From positions 228,308,434 through 228,372,433 of the forward strand of contig JALIGW010000001.1 of assembly GCA_023053685.1 (NCBI GenBank): a stretch of 64,000 nt of DNA. The letters are read 5' to 3'. The DNA comes from Diadophis punctatus similis (lineage: Eukaryota > Chordata > Lepidosauria > Squamata > Dipsadidae). Under the pieces are notes generated by a model. The model worked only from the letters and a program-made list of their open reading frames with translations. It searched no databases and was not told the DNA's origin. Of the stretch, positions 1 through 13,315 are shown piece by piece. The position numbers were made by a program, and so were the translations under genes. Position 1 is the first letter of the stretch; each line of letters begins with the position of its first letter.

Positions 1-1455
1 ACTTGTTAGTTTTGATAAAATATCACAGCATCATTCATTTTTGTACTGGTTATAATACCAGTGAAGCTAAAGTGTTTTCCCATTTAATGTGCACCCTTTA
101 AAACATCCAAATACTATCAGCTTGAGAATCAGGTGTGTTAATTGATAAAGGAATGAAGGAGCAGCAAAACTGGAGGAGGAAGAGTTAAATTCCAGCTTTG
201 CTGCAAATGATCAGACACCTTTCTCCATCAGCTGATGCTATATTTTTTCCCCAAACAGGAAGCTCTGTACCATACCTTCAAGCAAGAACATATTTCACAT
301 CTATTGGTGCCCTCAGGCTTTGTTTACTTAAGAGTGCACAGAAAATAAATTCCCTTTGAAGAGTCTACATTAGGAAAACGATGACTCACTTCCCTTTCTA
401 AAAAGAGAGGCTTCTAGCAAGGAAAGAAGTGTCCCCAACCCAAGTCTATTAATGAAGAGGAGACATTGCAATGAGGTGGGCAAGTCGACACGACAGCACC
501 TGGCTTTGAATATACCATCAACAGTTTAATCTCTGAGCAGAAACCAAAAGAATAAAGAATAAAGTAGATCAGAAGCAGGTGTGTGTGTGTGTTACTTTTT
601 TATTTTATTTTACAGAAAATAAAAACTAATAGTTTATACTGAGAGGTGAATTTTTCTTCACCATGAGTTGCATGAATAACAAGAAGTCATGTAGTCCTGC
701 CATTTTTGCATGTATGATTTACTAACTTGCAGGAGTTCCCCATCCATTTAATCAAATCTGGTGGTTTGGGAGTGTACTGATTAAAAAAAATTCACACCAT
801 GGAGGGTGGGCAACACTCAAATGACGGCATTATAGGAACTTTTGCCAGCAATACCTCTCTCTATTCTGCACACACAGTCTGTCTGTAGAACAGAAAGCCA
901 TGAATTCAGTGTTGAAAATTATAGCAACTTTCTAATAGCAGTGGAAAAACCTGCCAATTCCCCAGGATGTTTTAGTCTCTAATGCTAGCTTTAAGTTCTG
1001 AGGGGAAAAAAAGGCAAGATATAGATGTAATAAATAAAAACTACTCTCTTTAAGTCCAACTGTTGTGAAGTAGGATTCTTAGAAAATGCCAGTTCCTCAC
1101 TATTCACATGGTTATAGCAATTTAGATAAGAAAATGAATTAAGATTGTGTCATTGTGGATAATTACATGTTTTCAATAATTGAGTTTGTAAGAGTTTCTG
1201 GGAAGGCAAACCACCACACTATCTTTGCAGTCCTACTCTCTGGAAGTCCCTAACTTTGCCCTATTCCCAAAACTGCATTTTGGGGTGGTTGTTGTTGTTT
1301 TGCTTCTAGTAATAGTTCTTTCCAGCAGTAAAATGTATTGACATATTCAGAATTCTGTTTGTTTTTTAAATTTAAAATTTGGTGAGTCTGCAAAGATGTT
1401 TTACCTTTAAGACTGCAAACTATGAATCATATTTTTTAGAAAAGCAGTTCCATTC
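1..1455. other. Intergenic DNA, no gene seen
   Basis: I see no coding exon, RNA gene or clearly recognisable repeat here. The sequence is AT-rich with a short GT run near 579-593. It lies upstream of the candidate promoter of the tetraspanin gene. Confidence 0.5.
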
Positions 1456-1460
1456 TCTAA

Positions 1461-1565
1461 TTGGACAGCCACTTGTCTGAAAGTATAGGGTCTCCTGCTT
1501 GAGCAGAGGGTTGGACTAGAAGACCTCCAAGGTCCCTTCCAGCTCAATTCTATTCCTTCCTATTC
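1461..1565 (+). mobile_element. CR1-type LINE 3' end fragment
   Basis: The stretch contains the conserved CR1 3'-UTR wording (a run around ggttggactagaagacctcc, then aaggtcccttccagctc) followed by a short variable tail of TATTCC-like units. The same 3' end occurs in reverse at 22236, 25611, 26237 and 61735. Only the 3' terminus is present, as is usual for 5'-truncated CR1 copies. Confidence 0.8.
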
Positions 1566-1979
1566 CTTTGTGGTTATATTTCTATAACACATTAAGCCAC
1601 CAATGGGTCAACCATTGTTTAGCCTAGTAGTAAGTTTGTGGTAGTACAAATGTACCAAGTACCAACCTCAATAAACTTTCAGTCGACCAAAGCGTAGCCA
1701 TGTTATAAAAACCAAACTATTCATAACTGCAATAAAGACAAGTCAGTTTTGTTACTCCAACTAGGCAGCTGCATCTACCTGATTTTGATTAATCTTGAAA
1801 AGTTAAATGAGAAGAGGCTGGTTTGTTCTTGGATGGAAAATCCAGTAGGCTAAACTGCAACCAAAATAAAATTTTAGAAGAAAACGACCAGTACTTTTCA
1901 TATTGTCTCTGGAGATTCTTAAGTCATCCAGATGAGGGTTGTCTCAGGGCTGTCTTAATGCATGGGCCTGATGGGCACT

Positions 1980-2417
1980 TGTTGTGTCCCAGCACGGAGT
2001 CCCCTCAGAAATGACGCACACACAACTGTTTGCAAACAATACTATTTTACTACTAATAAATCTTCTTAGTAGCTATATGTTTTAAAGTCCATGAAGAACA
2101 GAAAAGGTTCTTTTTCGGAAAGTCAGTTTGCTACTTTTGCTTCTTAAGAACTGGCCAGAGTTCAAACCCCCAAAGAAAACAGGCAATTAGTTCCTCAGTT
2201 ATCAGTAACTCACAGAAGTTGGCAGACAGCCCAGAATAAATTATTTCACCAACCGAAAATCCAGAAGTCACAGCAGGAGATTCAAAGAACAGCAAACTAG
2301 GTGATAGAAATCCAAGTTGTTTCCAGCGGTGGGGCTCCCGCGTGCTTAAGCCTTAAATAGCCTCAGGGCGTGGCCAATTAGCCTGCAGCTCTACACACGA
2401 GGAGACCTCCTCCTACA
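1980..2417 (-). mobile_element. LTR of a retroelement (3' LTR, minus strand)
   Basis: Read on the minus strand the segment begins TGTAGGAGG and ends CACAACA, so it has the TG...CA termini typical of LTRs. A TATA-like word (tatttaaggc) lies about 70-75 bases inside the 5' side. It directly follows, with about 3 bases between, the stop codon of an acidic open frame at 2421-2693 that looks like the end of an internal retroelement region. No second LTR was found, so this is a partial element. The family is not identified; a Ty3-type or ERV-type element would both fit. Confidence 0.55.
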
Positions 2418-2420
2418 GAG

Positions 2421-2693
2421 TCAGTCTCGCCTGCTAGCTGCCCTGCATGCCCTAGCATCAAGCAGAGGCTCCTCCTCTTCTCCTGAGTCACTCAGCTCCA
2501 ACCGAGGAGCTGCAGAAGGCCCTGGTTGGCTTTCAGCCTCTGGCACTGAGTCCTCCTCGCTATCGGACTCGGGTGCCAGATGCACAGGATGATCGTGCTG
2601 CGCCAGTCGTCTCTTGGTCCTCTGGATCCATGACCAGTTGCGCGGGACGCGGACAAGCCACAACAGGTACTTGCCTGTGGGCCCCACGAGCAT
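2421..2693 (-). pseudogene. Truncated C-terminal end of a retroelement ORF
   Basis: An open frame of 90 codons on the minus strand ends just before the LTR at 1980-2417. Its C-terminal half is strongly acidic and Ser/Pro-rich (DSEED, SDSGEEEE), and its N-terminal part is basic. I do not recognise a catalytic domain. The position directly before an LTR suggests the tail of a gag-pol or accessory frame. The upstream part of the element is missing: unrelated AT-rich DNA begins near 2700. The function is unknown and the assignment is inference from position. Confidence 0.4.
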
Positions 2694-2831
2694 AGGGGCC
2701 CCATACTAATCTGTGTATGTTAACCCTTCAAGGCACCTTGTATCGACCATTTACATTTTTATTCCTGTGAGTAAATTGTTGTAGGGGCCCCATACACTGC
2801 TTTTGTATGCTGTTAAGATGGCTCTGGGTTG

Positions 2832-2921
2832 TCTCAAAGGTGCTCTTTCAAAAGGCAACTGGACTTTGCTTTTCCTTGAAAAACAAAGTCCAGTTGCCTT
2901 TTTAAAATGCACCTTTGGGAC
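2832..2921. repeat. 90-bp palindrome, Penelope-like terminal fragment
   Basis: The arms read tcaaaggtgc ... aaggcaactggactttg, and then the reverse complement caaagtccagttgcctt ... gcacctttgg. They form a long imperfect hairpin with a loop of about 15 bases. The words 'gttgtctcaaaggtgct' and 'ggcaactggacttt' match wording I associate with the repeat found at 60035-60175, so both are probably ends of one Penelope-like family. The family name is uncertain. Confidence 0.5.
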
Positions 2922-3102
2922 CAATTTCATGTTGGGTTTGAGAAGGTCACATAGTTAAAAGTAATCCGGGGAATCAAGCTCACCTTCCTTTCAAGCCTTG
3001 TTACTCCACTTACTTGTAGCCAATGCCAGGAAAGGCTCAGAAGGCCACCAGGTGACGTCACATCACCACAGGTCCTGCAAAACATCCCCAGATGGGTCTA
3101 TT

Positions 3103-3353
3103 GACAATTTGCCACAGCCAATTTGCTGCAGAACAAGAGCTACACTGATATCAAAAGAAACGGTGGAACAGAATCATCAAAGAAAGATGCAAAAGGAGGG
3201 ACAGAATGAAATGCGAATGGGAAAAACTGAAATAATTTTTTATTTATTTTAAATAATTAAATAGAATTGCAAAATTGTCCCGCGGCGCGTTGTCCTGCAG
3301 TGCGTTGGCCGTGGTGAGTTCACCGCAGCAAGTTGCCTGTGGCAAGTTGTCCC
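3103..3353. repeat. Degenerate interspersed repeat with inverted GC-rich arms
   Basis: The left part (gacaatttgccacagccaa) is an inverted relative of the right part (tgcctgtggcaagttgtcc), with an AT-rich middle. The right arm repeats a unit of the form 'gcg-gttgtcc' several times. It abuts the CpG island and accounts for part of its GC content. The family is not identified. Confidence 0.4.
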
Positions 3354-3359
3354 ATTCCC

Positions 3360-4400
3360 TCCCCAGACAGCGGGTCTCGCGTGGCCTCCGCTTAACAGGC
3401 ACCGACTTCCCTTCCCGGGATCCGAATTCCACTTCCAGCCGCGGCGGCGCTTCGGCGTCCTCCCTACGTCTCTCCCAAGGCGGCAGTGGTCCCGTCCTTC
3501 CGCTAGGCGTCTCGGAAAGATCAGAGTCTATTCAGACGGTTAAAAGCACCCAAGCAGCTGCCGGAGCCGCGAGAGAACTGGGAGGAGTCGCCGCCGTTGG
3601 CTGCGTTCGGCGTAGCGTTTTGGGAAAAGCGACCCGAGCCTCTCCCGCCGCCAGCAGCGCCAGGACCACCCGGCTCGCCAGGAAAAAGGTACTGGGGCGA
3701 ATTCCGGGGTGCTTCGGGACGCCCGCCTGGCCGCGTCTCGCGAGGGAAGGGCAGCGGGTGGGCGGACGCGGGAGGCTACCTGAGCGAGCGGCCCCAGAGG
3801 AAGGAAGGGCGCACTTGAGATCTTCAAGGGGAAAGCGCGGCTCCTTGTCCTTCCCATCTTTTGCCGGGGGTCGTGTTCTTTGTCTCGCGTGTATGTGGGG
3901 GTGGGGGGTGGGGGTGGAAAGAGGTGCTTCGTTTGTTGGAGGCCCACAAAGTTCCTGAAAGTGACTCTCTGGCGAGCGGGAGTGGAGACTGTATGTGTGT
4001 GTGTGAGAGAGAGAGAGAGAGGACGCTGCGTGCGTTTCTTTCTCTTTGTACTGTTTGTTTTTAATAACTCGGGATCGCGCCGGCTCTTGAGGCGAGGCGA
4101 GGAAGGGAAGCTCCGGACTTTGGAAATCCCCCCCTCCTCCTCCACTCCTTTGGATTTGGATCCCGCTGTGGAAAAGAAGGGATTGGGGGGGGGGGGAGAT
4201 GAAGGTTCATTTTATTTAAGGCGCAAGAGGCAATCAGCTTCGTTGGACATCCAACTTTTTGTTTCGGAAATCCGCGTGGTGGGGGAGGGGGCTGGGCGGA
4301 GGAAGGGATCAAAGTTGGGAAGGGATCAAAGTTCTTCTCGTCGGTTTATTCCGTGAAAGTGGAACTAGGAGATAGCCGCGCTCGCCCAGGAACACTTGAC
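3360..4400 (+). promoter_or_regulatory. CpG island, candidate promoter and 5' UTR exon of the tetraspanin gene
   Basis: This is the only single-copy-looking stretch in the window dense in CpG, and it contains GC-box-like words (gtgggcgg near 3757, ctgggcgg near 4290). It has no TATA box and no convincing ORF. A possible first-exon donor is AAAAAG|GTACTG at 3689, but that match is weak, so the transcription start and exon border are not fixed. It lies 24 kb upstream of the ATG exon on the same strand. Linking it to the tetraspanin gene is inference; a divergent transcript to the left cannot be excluded. Confidence 0.55.
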
Positions 4401-4860
4401 TGCTTTGATTCCTCCCCTACCCCCCAAGGAAAGACAACCATAGGTCTGTTATGTGGATTATTTTTACAAATAATCTTAATCGTAATTCATTAGCTGTTTA
4501 GTCCACCCTATTTCTTTTGGGCGACCTGCGTAGTGGCAGAAAGTAAAAAGTGCTGTGGTAGTGGTGGTGGTAAGACCAATGTTTCCTTGTCCTGCTTTTA
4601 GAGTTGATAGTGTGAATGCAACTATTTGTAGTCTGGTACACCCTCACCCCCCCCCCCAGTTGGAATTGCAATTTCCAAAATTTCTGGTCTGCAGTTCCTG
4701 AATTCTGGAAGTTACAATTCCAGTCACATCTATAAGATTCCATTTCCGGGAAGTGTGTCCACATGATGGATTCTGAGACTTGTGGGTTTTTTTTTATAAT
4801 TGTTCCAGAAAGTTGCAACATTTGTTTTGGACCAGCATATATAATAAGACAACACAAACA

Positions 4861-4921
<61 letters not shown>

Positions 4922-5383
4922 TCTATATAGAAGACTTTAAAATATATTAGGCAATGATTAATGTCCCAAATTGGTCATTTAAAAGATAGGGGACTTTTAT
5001 GACTGTTATGTTCATTTTTAATGTGTAAGTTTGAATTCTAACATGGTATTTTGGTTCTGTTTGCATAGTCTAGTAATCTAGGTTAACTAAGCCAAAAATT
5101 AGCTGTGTTTGTACCCGAGTCAAATATTTGCCAAATATATATTAATTGTAGCGTGCTATGCAATCTCAGCCTTTGAAATACAGTATAAAATTGAAAGCAC
5201 TGAAATATGTAGTAAATCCCAATGTCAGGATAACAGAGTGCATTAGGTACGGTATTTCTGTATTACATTTTCATAAATTCATTTGCACTGATGCACTTGG
5301 AAGGCAGAATCAATGTCAAAACTTCAGAGAAGTTTGCTTTCAGTTTGTATTTACAGCTTTCTGACTGCTTTCATGAGCATGTA
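4401..5383. repeat. Intron 1 stretch with a (CA)n microsatellite
   Basis: An almost pure CA dinucleotide tract of about 27 units occupies 4866-4920. The flanks show no gene. The CVCV-rich minus-strand frames here are translations of this tract. Confidence 0.8.
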
Positions 5384-5712
5384 CAGGAAGACCTCACCAA
5401 CTGCAATTGGGACTGACAATTCTGTCACTAAGTGGCACGGTTGTTAAGTGCAATATCATGTGATCAGAACTTCTCCCTGGTTTCCCCGTTGATTTTGCTT
5501 GTTGGAAACTTGCAATTGATGATCACATAACTGCGGGATGCTCTAAACATCATAAAATATGTGTGAGCTGCAAAGTGCCTGAATTGAAATCACATGACCT
5601 TGGGGACACTGCTAAGACCACAACTTCATGGACCAGTTGTAAGTTTTTTCCCCCACCACTGTCATAAGTTAACGGGGTGCTTATTGAGTGGTTGATAAGT
5701 GAGGGCTACGTC
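5384..5712. mobile_element. Non-autonomous DNA transposon, 'aggtagtcctcgacttac' type
   Basis: It starts caggaagacctcacc after a TA and ends gtgagggctacgtc before a TA. Inside are repeated words such as gttgttaagtg and gatcacatga. A second copy lies at 47373-47752. TA flanks suggest a Tc1/mariner or Tigger relationship, but the termini are diverged. Confidence 0.5.
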
Positions 5713-6385
5713 TAATGAAGAAGTTTGAGGGAGTTGCACTTACATTGTAACAGGAAAAAGGAGCTTGGGCATCTTTTCTGAAATGAAAAATATATATATA
5801 TATTTCATTTATGTCATCGGGGTAAATGCCAAGGTCCCCCCCCCCTTTGAGTGTAATATAAAAATAGTAACATGGGATAAAACTTGCATTACTTTTTGAG
5901 GGAATGTGTTCTGATTTGCTACTCTATAAATGTTTCAGCCTTTACCCCTATCAGCTCGAGCCAGTTTGCACAAGAAAAGAGCTTGTCTGGTGGGAGTTGT
6001 TCAGAAATTTAGAGAATGCTAGGCTGCCTATCGCTAGGGATGCCTTTTTGCTATGGATCTACTGTTATATTTTGTTTGTGTAATGATTAGATAGGAAGAT
6101 TTTGATCTTGCATTATACTGTGCTGACTAATGAAAAGAATACAGCCAACAAAATAGAATTTCTCAATTTTCTAATGAGTTGTAAATACTGCCTTGTAAAA
6201 AAAGTATGTGCCTTTGGCATCATTGTATGATTTGTTTCCTTAAGACAGCAAACCAATTTAACAACGTCCTCAGATGACCTTAACCCCTAGTGACTTTGTG
6301 GACACAAATGTAGATGTCTTGGTAATAGAATGAGGTTGCTTTGGCATTCCCTTCTTTTGGGATGTTTTTTCAACTCCGTTTAGCC

Positions 6386-7695
6386 CAGGGGTCGGCAACC
6401 CGCGGCTCCGGAGCCGCATGCAGCTCTTTGGGCCCCCTGCTGTGGCTCCCTGTCTCATCACTGGCTGGCCTCGCCCTCCCTTCCCTCATCTGGACTGAGA
6501 AGGTAAGGGCGACGGTGGGAATTGAGAAGCGGCCGGGGCTGATTCTTCGGCACTGGTTGAGGAACATAGCCACACCCTGCGGAGGCTTCCCTTCGGGTGA
6601 CCCTCCTTCCCCTCTCGCGACTCCCTGGCTGGCTGTGGCGGGGCCAGGAGGGTGCGCATGTGCAGGGAGACCCTCAAGCGAGCACCAAAGTGCAGCAAAG
6701 GTGCGCGCGGCAGGAGGGCGGCTGCTCGCTTAAGGAGGGTCTTTGGATGCGGCTTCTGCCCTAAGGATCTGGCCATTGCCTTGATCTTTGGCTGAGCAGG
6801 GTGGGCGTAAGCTCCAGCCCAAAGCGGCAGGAAGCGAACGCTGCCTTCACTCCGGCGACCCTCCTCCCCCTCCCCCTCCTGTCATGTGGAGTGGGGGGGG
6901 GCACGGCAAGGCGATGGCCGGATCCTTAGGACAGGAGAGAAGTGGCCCTGTAGCTGCCTTCACGTCACATTTGCGCGTAAGGCAGCCTTCACTTCCTGCT
7001 GCTTTGGGCTGGAGCTCACGCCCTCCCCGCTTGGCTGAAGAGCTGCGGGGAGGGGGGACAGGATGGGACACGACAAGGCAATGGCTGGATCCTTAGGGCA
7101 GGAGAGAAGCCACGTCCAAAGACCTTAAGTGAGCAGCCGCCTGCCCTCTGCGTGCGCCTTTGCTGCGCTTTGGCGCTTACTTGAGGAGGATCTTGTGTGC
7201 GCCACAGCCAGCCAGGGAAGTTGCGAGAGGGGGAGGAGGGTCGCTCGAAGAGAAGCCTCTGCTGGGGGTGGTGATTGTTCCTCAGCACACAGAGAGAGAA
7301 GGGGAGAGAGAGGGAGAAAGAGAGAGATGGGAGAAAGAGAAAGATGAGGGAGGGAGAGGGAGAGAGAGATAGGAAGGGAGAGAGAGATAGAGAGAGATGG
7401 GGAGTGGGAAAGAAAGAAAGAGAGATGAGAGGGAGGGAATTAGGAGAAGGGGAAAGAGAGATGGAGAGAGAGAGAGAAAGAGAGAGGGGAAAGAGAGAGA
7501 TATACCGTTTTCTCATAGAAAAGAAAACATAGAGCCACAAAACCTGGGTAGGTGTAGCTGGGGGGGGGTGTCATGTGACTCAGTGGGAGTGACAAGTTGG
7601 CCACGCCCACCTAGGTTTTGTAGCTCTGAGTGTTTTGTTTTCTCTGGGAAATGGGTCTAAATGGCTCTTTGAGTTATTAAGGTTGCCGACCCCTG
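6386..7695. mobile_element. hAT-type element, 1310 bp, non-coding
   Basis: The termini are inverted: caggggtcggcaacc at the left and ggttgccgacccctg at the right. The exact 8-bp duplication gtttagcc flanks it (6378-6385 and 7696-7703), the hallmark of hAT insertion. Inside is a foldback: wording around 6790-6850 recurs inverted near 6980-7030, and ggatccttagg...ggagagaag occurs twice (about 6919 and 7089). A GA-rich tract fills about 7264-7510. No transposase frame is visible. A shorter relative sits at 34835-35175. Confidence 0.9.
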
Positions 7696-7711
7696 GTTTA
7701 GCCTATATAGC

Positions 7712-7850
7712 TTTGGGGTCTCCTGGTGGTCTCCCATCCAAGCGCTCTGTAGCTTAACCCTGCTTAGTGTTTTGAAATCAGCAAGAGTTGGCTAGGTGTG
7801 TAGGAGAGTTGCTGTGTGCGATGGCATGGTAAAAGAACAAAGAGAGAGTG
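7712..7850 (-). mobile_element. 5S-rRNA-like SINE fragment
   Basis: Read in reverse, the words of a 5S 3' half are visible (agcaggg..., then a 'ttggatgggagaccacc' equivalent, here as ggtggtctcccatccaag). It is too diverged to be a functional 5S gene. Related pieces lie at 47800-47990 and 57930-58550. Confidence 0.5.
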
Positions 7851-8074
7851 GGTGGTCTAGCAACAGGAAAAGATGCCAGTAAGGTTTTAAGAAAATGAGA
7901 AAGCAACTGTTGATCTGAAAAGGGCAGCCAGACCTGTAGGCAGTTCTGGGCAATGGTATCTAGGATCTTGGGAACAAACAAAGCTCAAAGGCTGAAGTGG
8001 AATTTGCTGGCATTGGCTATAAAGAGCTGGAATTAACTCTTAAAGGAACAAGGTTCATTTTTATTTTGCAAAGC

Positions 8075-8311
8075 AATAGCACTTAGCAATAGCACTTTAC
8101 TTATATACCGCTTCATAGTGCTTTACAGCCCTCTCTAAGCGGTTTACAGAGTTCAGCATATTGCCCCCAACAATCTGGGTCCTCATTTTACCGACCTCAG
8201 AAGGATGGAAGGCTGAGTCAACCTTGAGCCTAGTGAGATTTGAACAGCTGAACTGCTGAACTAGCAGTCAGCCTGCAGTCGCAGCATTTAACCACTGCAC
8301 CACTTCAGCTC
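8075..8311 (-). mobile_element. tRNA-derived squamate SINE
   Basis: This is a reverse copy of the family seen forward at 17429. The + strand starts with aatagcac units and 'cgcttcatagtgctttacag' and ends with a degraded tRNA-like head (ccactgcaccacttcagctc). It carries the family's core 'aacaatctgggtcctcattt'. Confidence 0.85.
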
Positions 8312-9090
8312 TTATACCTTGTGTAGTCTAGTTCTCTCTCACTGATTAGTCTGACAAGTTTTCATCCAGCACCAATGAAAGGGACCACTTTGGTGGAAGC
8401 TGGCTGCAAACTGTAGAAAAATAACCGGAAAACAAATTAAAATTATGTGTCCCATTCTGGAATTTGTTTTAAAAAAATAGTTTTGAGAATACATAGTAAC
8501 TCAAAAACATGTTAATTTCTTTGGAAATAGAATGTAAACTTAATGAAAGGGTTTAATCAAAATTGTTAATAAAACCTGTTTCATTTGTCTGTTTTAAAGG
8601 AGTAGATAAATTCTAATGTTGCTTTGAATAGCTTGGCTTTTCTCTGTAAATTTGGAATAATAAATAGCCTAAATTTCTTGTAACATCCTTGATTCAACAT
8701 TTCATGGGCCTAGTTGAGTTAGTAGAGTATTGTAATCCAAGACTACCAGAATTCCAGGTGAATTGTTGGTTTTGCCGTCTTAAGGTCATCTGCATTGTCG
8801 CAGCCAGATCTGGAATAGGGTTTCAGTCTTGAAAAATTATATCTCTATTTTTGGATATTTTTACTTCCAAATAAACATCAATAAGATCTTTGTTTTTTAT
8901 CATTGAGATCACTGGAGTTTAAAGCAAAACCTCTGGCCATGCATGCTGTTTTTTTTAATGAGCTCATCTTCATGCATGATGCTTACATCCCACATTAAAC
9001 TATCATATGGTTCAAGTAGAATAAATTGAAATTGGAAGGATTCTTGCATTATGCCTATACCCAAAGGTATCCCATACTGTAACTTTAGAC
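8312..9090. other. Intron 1 stretch, nothing recognised
   Basis: AT-rich sequence without a supported exon, RNA gene or clear repeat border. Confidence 0.4.
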
Positions 9091-9510
9091 CCGTGATGGC
9101 GAACCTTTTTTTCCTCGGGTGCCGAAATAGTGTGCATGCACGCTTTCGTACGTGCGTGCGTGCCCACACCCATAATTCAAAGTTCCCCACTCGCCCCACC
9201 CCCCTGCGCATACGTGCGCACCCCCCCTCCCCCGTTTTTCGACTTCCAGTGGGCCCGGTAGGCCTATTTTTTGCCCTCCCCAGGCTCCAGAGGCTTTCTT
9301 GGAGCTTGGGGAGGCGAAAACGTTCTCCCTGCCATCCCGGAGGTCCTCCAGAGGCCGAAATCACCCTCCCAGAGCCTCTGCACGAGCCAAAAATTAGCTG
9401 GTGGGCACGCGCATGCGCGCAGGAGCTGAGCTAAGGCAACGGCTCGCGTGCCAGCAGATATGGCTCCGCGTGCCACCTGTGGCACCCGTGCCATAGGTTC
9501 GCCATCACTG
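9091..9510. mobile_element. hAT-type element, 'gatggcgaacc' family
   Basis: The left end ccgtgatggcgaacc and right end ggttcgccatcactg are inverted repeats. The exact 8-bp duplication ctttagac flanks it (9083-9090, 9511-9518). The interior is GC-rich and CpG-rich with no transposase. Related copies lie at 23317, 54050 and 57237. Confidence 0.9.
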
Positions 9511-9559
9511 CTTTAGACCATTTAAATCTGTACAAACAAGACATTCTGTTCTATATTTG

Positions 9560-9925
9560 GCATCACTAATTGTACTTCTAAAAATAATAATTTAATTTTA
9601 AACATTTACATTTTCAACATTTGAACAATTTAAACATTTTAAAATAAGCAACACAACACACACACACACTCAAAAATTAAAAGAACAAAGATGGTAACGA
9701 AATCAAACCTGGATGGGAACAAAGAAAAGGAAGAAAAGGAGTGTCTATCCTTCTTGGTTGAAAAATCACATCTTTAGGGCCTTTCAAAATATTTGCAGGA
9801 TGGGAGCTGTTCAAACCTCGGGAAGAACCTCACTCCAGAGAGCAGGTGCTGCTACAGAGAAGGCACAATTCCTGGGTCCTGATAGATATCATTATTTTAA
9901 TTGAAGGAAGCTGGAGCACACCAAC
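9560..9925 (-). mobile_element. Decayed LINE 3' region
   Basis: Wording such as gggcctttcaaaatatttgc, ggatgggagctgttc and ctacagagaaggc resembles the reverse of CR1/L3-like 3' ends. The A-rich stretch at 9590-9680 would be the tail side. It is strongly diverged. Confidence 0.4.
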
Positions 9926-11495
<1,570 letters not shown>

Positions 11496-12540
11496 TGAGA
11501 TCATCCGATGACATGGGGTGAGGTACCAGCAATATGCTGATGATACCCAGTTGTACATCTCCACCCCATCTTAGTTCAGGGAAGCAGTCGATGCGATGTG
11601 CCGTTGCCTGGATGATGTTAGGGTCTGGATGGGAATGAATAGGCTCAAGCTCAATCCTGACAAGACCGAGTGGCTGTGGATATTGCCCCCTAGGGATTAT
11701 GTCGACTGCCCCTCCTTGGTTCTTGGGGGAGAAAAATTAACTCCCTCGGAACGGGTTTGCAATTTGGGTGTTCTCCTAGATCCACAGCTAAAATTAGAGC
11801 AACACCTGTCAGCTGTGGCTAGGGGGACCTTCGCACAGGTTCGCCTGGTGCACCAATTGCGACCCTACTTGGAGAGAGAGGCCTTACTCACAGTCACTCA
11901 CGCCCTCATTATCTCACGGCTGGACTACTGTAATGCGCTCTCCATGGGGCTACCCTCAAAGAGTATCCGGAGACTGCAATTGGTGCAAAATGCAGCTGCG
12001 CGAGCTGTGGTGGGTGTTCCTAGATACACCCATGTAACACCTATTCTCCGCCAGCTGTATTGGTTGCCCATTAGTCTCCGGACGCAATTTAAGGTGTTGG
12101 TTTTGACCTTTAAAGCCCTACATGGCTCAGGGCCAGGTTACCTCCGGGACCGCATCCTACCACATACCTCCCTATGACCGGTTAGGTCCCACAGATTTGG
12201 TCTTCTCCAGGTCCCATCAACCAAGCAATGCCGGTTGGTGGGACCACGGGGGAGAACCTTCTCTGTGGGTCTCCGTCTCTCTGGAACCAACTCCCTCCAG
12301 ATATCCGGATTATCCCCACCCTGCTGGCCTTTTGCAAAGCCGTGAAGACATGGCTCTTCCTGCAGGCGGGGTGAAATAGATCTTAACTTCCCCATGGATG
12401 ACTGGTTTTTAACTTTTGTAATTTTTTAAATTGTTTTTTTTTGTATTTTCTGATTGTTCTTCTCTCTCTTGTATGCCGCCCTGAGTCCTACGGGATTGGG
12501 CGGCTTATAAGAACAATAAATTAAATTAAATTAAATTCAA
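11496..12540 (+). pseudogene. CR1/L3-like LINE, C-terminal reverse transcriptase and 3' end
   Basis: The translation shows the reverse-transcriptase core QYADDTQLYIS near 11526-11558, then a stop, then an open frame at 11596-12177 with the downstream LINE wording (LKLNPDKTEWL, GVLLDPQLKLEQH, RLDYCNAL, LQLVQNAAARAVVG, LYWLPISLRTQFKVL). It is the best-preserved LINE copy in the window but lacks all of the upstream protein, and the frame breaks around 12178. The 3' UTR ends in 'gggcggcttataagaacaat' and a short (AAATT)n tail at about 12519-12538. It is non-functional by truncation. Confidence 0.9.
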
Positions 12541-13315
12541 AAGGGGAAGCATCTCTTTACTCCTTGTTTCTTTTTATATCACACCAACACTCATTGGAGG
12601 TCAGTTCATTGAATGGCTGGTTTACACATCATGGGAAGCGGTCAGCCATGGTTTGTGAATGGTAGTGCATGCATTTGCATAAGTCACAGCCAAGTAACAT
12701 TTGAGTGCATTTTCCTTTGAAAAAGTCTACACCCTTGCCTGTAGTTACATCTCTGCCTGCAAGCTGCTTGAATTTTGACTACTCTGAATGAGGTGTGGCT
12801 CATTGTACTTGTCCTGGTCTTTCTCCTATTTCCTCCAGCTCTTTGAGTTTTGAATGCATCTGTATTTCTTTCTGTAGTTTGTGTCTCTAGTTTGTATACA
12901 GACAGGCCTGTATTCTCTACTGGGCACAGTGCCCTGAGACTATAAGATCATTTTATCTCCAAAATGTATATTCCATGGATTTATAATCATAATATCACCA
13001 TCAAAGCTGATACCAGCCAGAGCATAGAACAACTCAAAGAAGTAGTGCAAGATTGAAAGATGTGAAGAGAGACCTGGCCCATGGAATCGCCAAGAGTCAG
13101 TCACGAGTGAATGGATAACATCATCACCAGTTATAATATAGTACTTACATGTTGTATACCATTTTTTTTGGTAGGATGAACTTAGAGTCTATGAGAGTTT
13201 CCAGGGTCTATAATGATTTTTTTTAAAAAAATCCTGCCCTGGTTCCCTGGGCACTGCTGATGAAGCATTCTTCCCAACATGTTTTATTGAATTTCTATGA
13301 AGAAATGTTCTCAGG
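12541..13315. other. Intron 1 stretch, possible RTE/BovB-like 3' scrap
   Basis: Most of this interval is unrecognised. The words 'catggaatcgccaagagtca' and 'cacgagtgaatgga' near 13080-13115 resemble the 3' ends of RTE/BovB elements. That resemblance is short and from memory, so it is low confidence. Confidence 0.3.

Noticed and set aside
3275..4356. Several overlapping open frames on both strands in the CpG island (up to 227 codons)
   Set aside because: They are Arg/Ser/Gly-rich translations of GC-rich DNA, overlap on both strands, and show no domain or splice-linked continuation.
4866..4920. Cys/Val-rich minus-strand frames
   Set aside because: They are translations of the CA microsatellite.
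6341..7660. Open frames and an apparent second CpG island
   Set aside because: The interval is the hAT element with exact 8-bp duplication. GC content and frames come from the element and its GA tract.
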